A stretch of DNA of 64,000 nucleotides, from the NCBI RefSeq assembly GCF_910592395.1, contig NC_088312.1, positions 9,300,001-9,364,000 on the forward strand. The letters run 5' to 3'. The notes under the pieces were generated by a model that was given only the letters and a program-made list of their open reading frames with translations, had not been told where the DNA came from and ran no database searches. A program made the position numbers and the translations under genes. This stretch comes from Lineus longissimus. Its lineage: Eukaryota > Nemertea > Pilidiophora > Heteronemertea > Lineidae. Positions 60,175 to 64,000 of this stretch are shown piece by piece; positions within the stretch are counted from its first letter, which is position 1; each line of letters begins with the position of its first letter.

Positions 60175-60755
60175 ATCTCATTCGGGGCTAAAACAGGATG
60201 CAAATTAAGTTACGGTACAGACTCTGGGGTATTTCGTCCCTGACCACAGGCGTGAAGTATTTTTGGTGAAGAAGGTGCATTTGGTAAGTGCATAAATCTC
60301 ACTTTTCGAGAGTGTCCCCCACGCTGAAAGACCGAAGGACAAGAGACAAAGGCTGATGATATGTCATTCTGGATTGAAACGGGATGCAAATTAAGTTACG
60401 GTACAGACTCTGGGCTATTTCGTCCCTGTCCGCAGGCGTGAGGTATTTTGTTGAGGAAGGTGCATTTGGTGTCGTTTGGTAAGTGCATAAATCGAACTTT
60501 TCGAGAATGTCCCCCACGCTGAGAGACCGAAGGACAAGAGACAAAGCCTGATGATATGGCAACTTTTATTGGGCAAGAATATAATATATACTACAAAACT
60601 TAGAATTAGTGGCCGGCATGCGGAATCAGAAAAGGCTGACCGTAAAATTTTGTTGCACGTGAAGATAGTGTAGTGTGTCAATCGAACTTGTTGGGAGTGA
60701 TCCGCATACTTATGACCGAAGGACAAGAGACGAAGGTTATGATATGACAACATTT
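60175..60755. repeat. ~190-bp degenerate tandem repeat, three copies
   Basis: Copies near 60175-60355, 60356-60560 and a partial one at 60655-60755. Shared boxes are ATTAAGTTACGGTACAGACT, AAGGTGCATTTGGTAAGTGC, TGTCCCCCACGCTGA and GACCGAAGGACAAGAGAC. No long open frame runs through the copies. Confidence 0.8.
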
Positions 60756-62047
60756 ATTTGGCAAGTACATACATATGAATAATGCAAAACTTTGAATACA
60801 ATAACGCAACGTTGATACTGCTGACGCCGCTTGAGCAAGCGTGTCAAGGTATCAGAAGTTGGATCAGTGCGCATGCGGGGCATGGGATGGAGGGTGGTGC
60901 ACTGTGAGTGTCAATAAGGATTGGGGGGGGGGGGAGGGGGCAAAGGCAAATGACAATGACAATAGCATAATAACAATTGAACAATGTACAAGTCGTAAGT
61001 TACCGTGACCGCTTTCAAGGTGGCAAGAACTACCATGCTGATCAAAACAATGACATATTCTGTTAACACCAATGGAGCATTCTCTTGTACCGTATTTTAG
61101 CCCAAAACCGCCCAATCAAAATGGTGCAGAGACTCGATTGACGTTTATTGTCTTCAAGAGGAAATTGATCTCAAAACTGATATGGGCCTATAGTGTAAAT
61201 AATATCCTACCTAAAATATAGGCCTTCTGTTAAAAAAGAAAGAAAACCTACAACCAATTCCTCTTGAAAACAATATGTCAATAAGGCTCATCCATGCATC
61301 ATTTGAGTAAAACAATGTAGAACACATTTTTGCTGTGATCAAGAAATAGCTCCATTGTTGTAATGTTGCACTTCTTGTGCTGTGAAATAGCTCAGATACG
61401 GTAAATGGATTGCCACATTGAAAACGGAACATAAAATAGCAATATTCTGGATCAGCGAGTACATACATGAAGTGCTATTGATTTCAGGAATCTATATCAT
61501 AATACTATAAGGCGGCTCGCTAAAGTGCCATTTGGGGGTCGTGTTTCGTCTCGAAATTTTGCGCGTTTGCAGGTGATATGTTATCCTGATGCAACGTCAT
61601 GTTTATTTTCGGAAATTTACTTCAGCGGAGCAGTAATGAGAGATTTTTAATCGGACACGGTCAATTCTCCTTATCACTCACGGAAGCCAAGCCATTGCTG
61701 TTTAGTTATGCAGGGGATTAATGAATCACCTGCACTCCCTGTGGGGTGACTAACACTACCTGTTGAACGGCTGGCTGTAGGGGGATGATTGGAACAGCCT
61801 GTACACGTGTTGACCTGCTGAACCAAGGTTAATGTTATTTTCAATCCACGATTGTAGGTCACCTGATCTTCGAGATTTCGCGGGAAAGAAATTGTAAACA
61901 AACGCATGTGTGCAGTTCAAATGTAAACAAAAATGTATTTTGATACTTTTGGTTGCTGGACTTGGGTTTTCCCGCAGTAAGGAGCTGGGGTCAAATTGAT
62001 GGTCTATCGTATATTGGTACTGTATTAGCCAGAGCTAGCCCTTGATT
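60756..62047. other. Intergenic, nothing recognised
   Basis: No conserved coding segment on either strand. A short G10 tract is at 60926-60935. Confidence 0.45.
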
Positions 62048-63258
62048 ATGAAGGGATTTTCAAAGGTATGTTTATGTGCTCACCACAGCTTTCAAAACTT
62101 GATGTATCTGAAGAGGCACTCTGAACTTGGCATGGCCTTATCAAGGAGCTGCTCACGGTGCTTGCCTGTCGACTAAGTGCCTTGCCCGAGATCATGCTAC
62201 ATGTAGGAGGAGCACGCATTTTAAAGTTTTAGTAGTGATAGTGCCATTGGTCCGAGCCATTTGGAGGCCGACATGTGAAGGGCTATCTGGGTTCTCCGTC
62301 ATCTCCGTATAAAAAGGGGCATATTGCTGACTAAGGAACGAGGTATATTCACATTGCCTCATCATCTCATTCGGACCAATTGATTTACTTTTATATGCAC
62401 GCATACAGCACGCCACAGGGTCCGAGTCTGTGGACAAATGGTTGGTTTAATTTGTCTCTTCGATATTGCTCCTTTGATATTGCATTATATTTTCATTGCA
62501 ATTCAATCTGTTCAAGGTATAGCCCATTTGAACCTGCCTGCGCCACGGGTACAATGCTAGTAAGCACATATTTTGCATCGTTCACTTTTAACAAAGAGTA
62601 ACAATGTTCGATGTTTAATTTTCAGGGTCCAAAACAGGTGAGTGTCAACCCATTCTGAGCCAACAGCATGAATTACAACAAGAAAAGGGTCAATTCCGTT
62701 GGAAACTGCTGTTCCCTGATCATGGCTCTTGACTACTGGCCTGGAATAGAAAGGGAAGATTTAGATAAGAAACATTGAAATATACAATTTAAGAAATGAA
62801 GGTATTTGATCATTTTTCATGACGTTTTTTTAAAAATCTTCTATTATAGCATATCAGTAATATGTCTGTACACATGTTTATGTATGTGACAGCCTCATTG
62901 GCACTAATAAGATGAATCAATTAAATTGAATTGTCAGGTAATGGTGGTCAACCTGCCTCGGGTTTGTCCCAATATCAGTTACATGATGACGGACCTAAAG
63001 CCTCATTTCATCAACTGTTGCCAGCTTATCGAATTTTATCTCATTTACCTCAATTGTGTTCCACAAATCTGGCATCCTGAATATTTATCTCTCAGAAGTG
63101 GCCTCGGTCGCGTTGGCTCGATTCTAGGGACGGGACAGCGAAACCACACGAGATGGAGCAATCCACCTGAAAAAATTGGAGACAATTCGAATGCTGCTTC
63201 AGTGAACAATGGGCGATCTGTTCAGGAGACGTCTTTCAAATCGCCCATTGTTTCATAA
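62048..63258 (+). CDS. Weak candidate gene with 12-nt micro-exon
   Basis: Three segments join in phase 0: 62048-62065 (ATG, MKGFSK, donor GTATGT), 62626-62637 (GGTCCAAAACAG between TTTTCAG and GTGAGT) and 62938-63258 (VMVVNLPRVCPNISYMM ... ending in TGA). A second frame of the last segment is also open for about 46 codons (NGGQPASGLSQYQLHDDG...). I recognise neither. The splice sites are good but the coding frame is ambiguous, so this could equally be a noncoding transcript or chance. Confidence 0.2.
63205..63252. repeat. Perfect 13-bp stem-loop
   Basis: AACAATGGGCGAT at 63205-63217 pairs exactly with 63240-63252 across a 22-base loop. It lies at the end of the candidate open frame. Confidence 0.7.
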
Positions 63259-63708
63259 ACGAGAGCTGGACAGACAGTTCCAGCTGCTCTTCGCAGATTT
63301 CCTTCTTCCAATGCATACATCGCGTTTTGTCTCGACCACACTTGCATAGCTATTTACTTTAAGGTCACGTGCAGGTCTTATTGGTAAATGCTGGGGTGAA
63401 ACTGTGGTACTGCGGGACAGACTTTAACATGTCCACAAAACGCAATGTCACTGCTGGACTGATTTACAAGTCCACAAACGCAGAATCGGACATGGACATC
63501 ATTACCCCAGCAAGAACCTAATGTAACCCCACAAATAGGGCCGTTTATAATGTTTAAGACATGTTTATACAATAACAATGCTGAAGCTATTGCCTGCAGT
63601 GACCTTGCTAATGATTTTTATGTGGGAGGGGCCAGGGACCGTGACTATTGATAAAGTCCTCACGATATTATATTCGTCAACAATGGGGCACAGACTTTCA
63701 GATATTTT

Positions 63709-63985
63709 CGTGACTGACCTATATTACCAGTACAGTCCAATATATATTTCTTTTTTTTGACTGACCTCTATTACCAGTACAGTCCAATATAATTATATTC
63801 TTCGTGACCGACCTATATTACCAGTACAGTCCAATATATATTTCATTTTTCGTGACTGACCTATATTACCAGTACAGTCCAATACATATTCTATTCTTCG
63901 TGACTGACCTATATTACCAGTACAGTCCAATATATATTTTATTTTTCGTGACTGACCTATATTACCAGTACAGTCCAAAGATACT
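63709..63985. repeat. 48-bp satellite, six copies
   Basis: Units of 46-49 bp with TCGTGACTGACCTATATTACC and AGTACAGTCCAATATATATT, starting near 63709, 63756, 63802, 63851, 63899 and 63947. The array stops about 15-20 bases before the window edge. On the minus strand it stays open as a 16-residue repeat, which follows from the 48-bp period and does not by itself indicate a gene. Confidence 0.95.
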
Positions 63986-64000
63986 ATTTAGTCTGTATAT

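Noticed and set aside
62309-62317. TATAAAAAG suggesting a promoter
   Set aside because: It lies within the intron of the candidate gene at 62.0-63.3 kb and no supported gene starts just downstream.

Overview
This window is nuclear DNA of an animal, most likely a marine invertebrate bilaterian. It is AT-rich, its genes are split by GT-AG introns, and its intergenic DNA is full of minisatellites, MITE-like elements and C/G homopolymers. I do not assign a species. Three conserved single-copy-type genes could be reconstructed exon by exon, with every splice phase checked by hand.

Layout. (1) 59-1900, minus strand: the 5' five coding exons of SF3A3 (U2 snRNP splicing factor 3A subunit 3); the rest lies off the left edge. 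(2) About 3.0-30.0 kb, minus strand: a complete MICAL gene (F-actin methionine monooxygenase). It has 27 coding exons and about 2,631 residues, with FAD monooxygenase, CH domain, LIM domain, a very long acidic/Ser-rich region carried mostly by one 3.7-kb exon, and a C-terminal bMERB (Rab-binding) domain. Its 3' UTR probably runs to an AATAAA at 3037-3042. (3) 30-52 kb: a repeat-dense intergenic region. It holds a 92-bp tandem array, 64-bp and 68-bp minisatellites that recur in a second cluster at 47-49 kb, an 89-bp array, several MITEs, a LINE 3' end, and a fold-back element (39114-40336) with 11-bp target duplications that itself contains a second inverted-repeat element with TA duplications. 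A chain of phase-compatible, exon-like segments on the plus strand (36.7-44.8 kb) may be an unrecognised lineage-specific gene; the fold-back element sits inside one of its exons. (4) 52.3-58.4 kb, plus strand: ORC3 (origin recognition complex subunit 3), essentially complete (705 residues without its first exon). (5) 58.7-64 kb: mostly unassigned, with degenerate ~190-bp repeats, a weak candidate gene with a 12-nt micro-exon (62.0-63.3 kb) and a 48-bp satellite at the right edge.

The three recognised genes work in unrelated housekeeping processes (splicing, actin disassembly and Rab signalling, replication licensing). SF3A3 and MICAL are in tandem; MICAL and ORC3 are divergent. No prokaryote-type operon, CRISPR or viral gene was seen. 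The most interesting points are a phase-incompatible acidic exon within MICAL's bMERB region, a triplicated PSPxVYxVDMK-like motif in the MICAL linker, the nested fold-back elements, and the mirrored minisatellite clusters.
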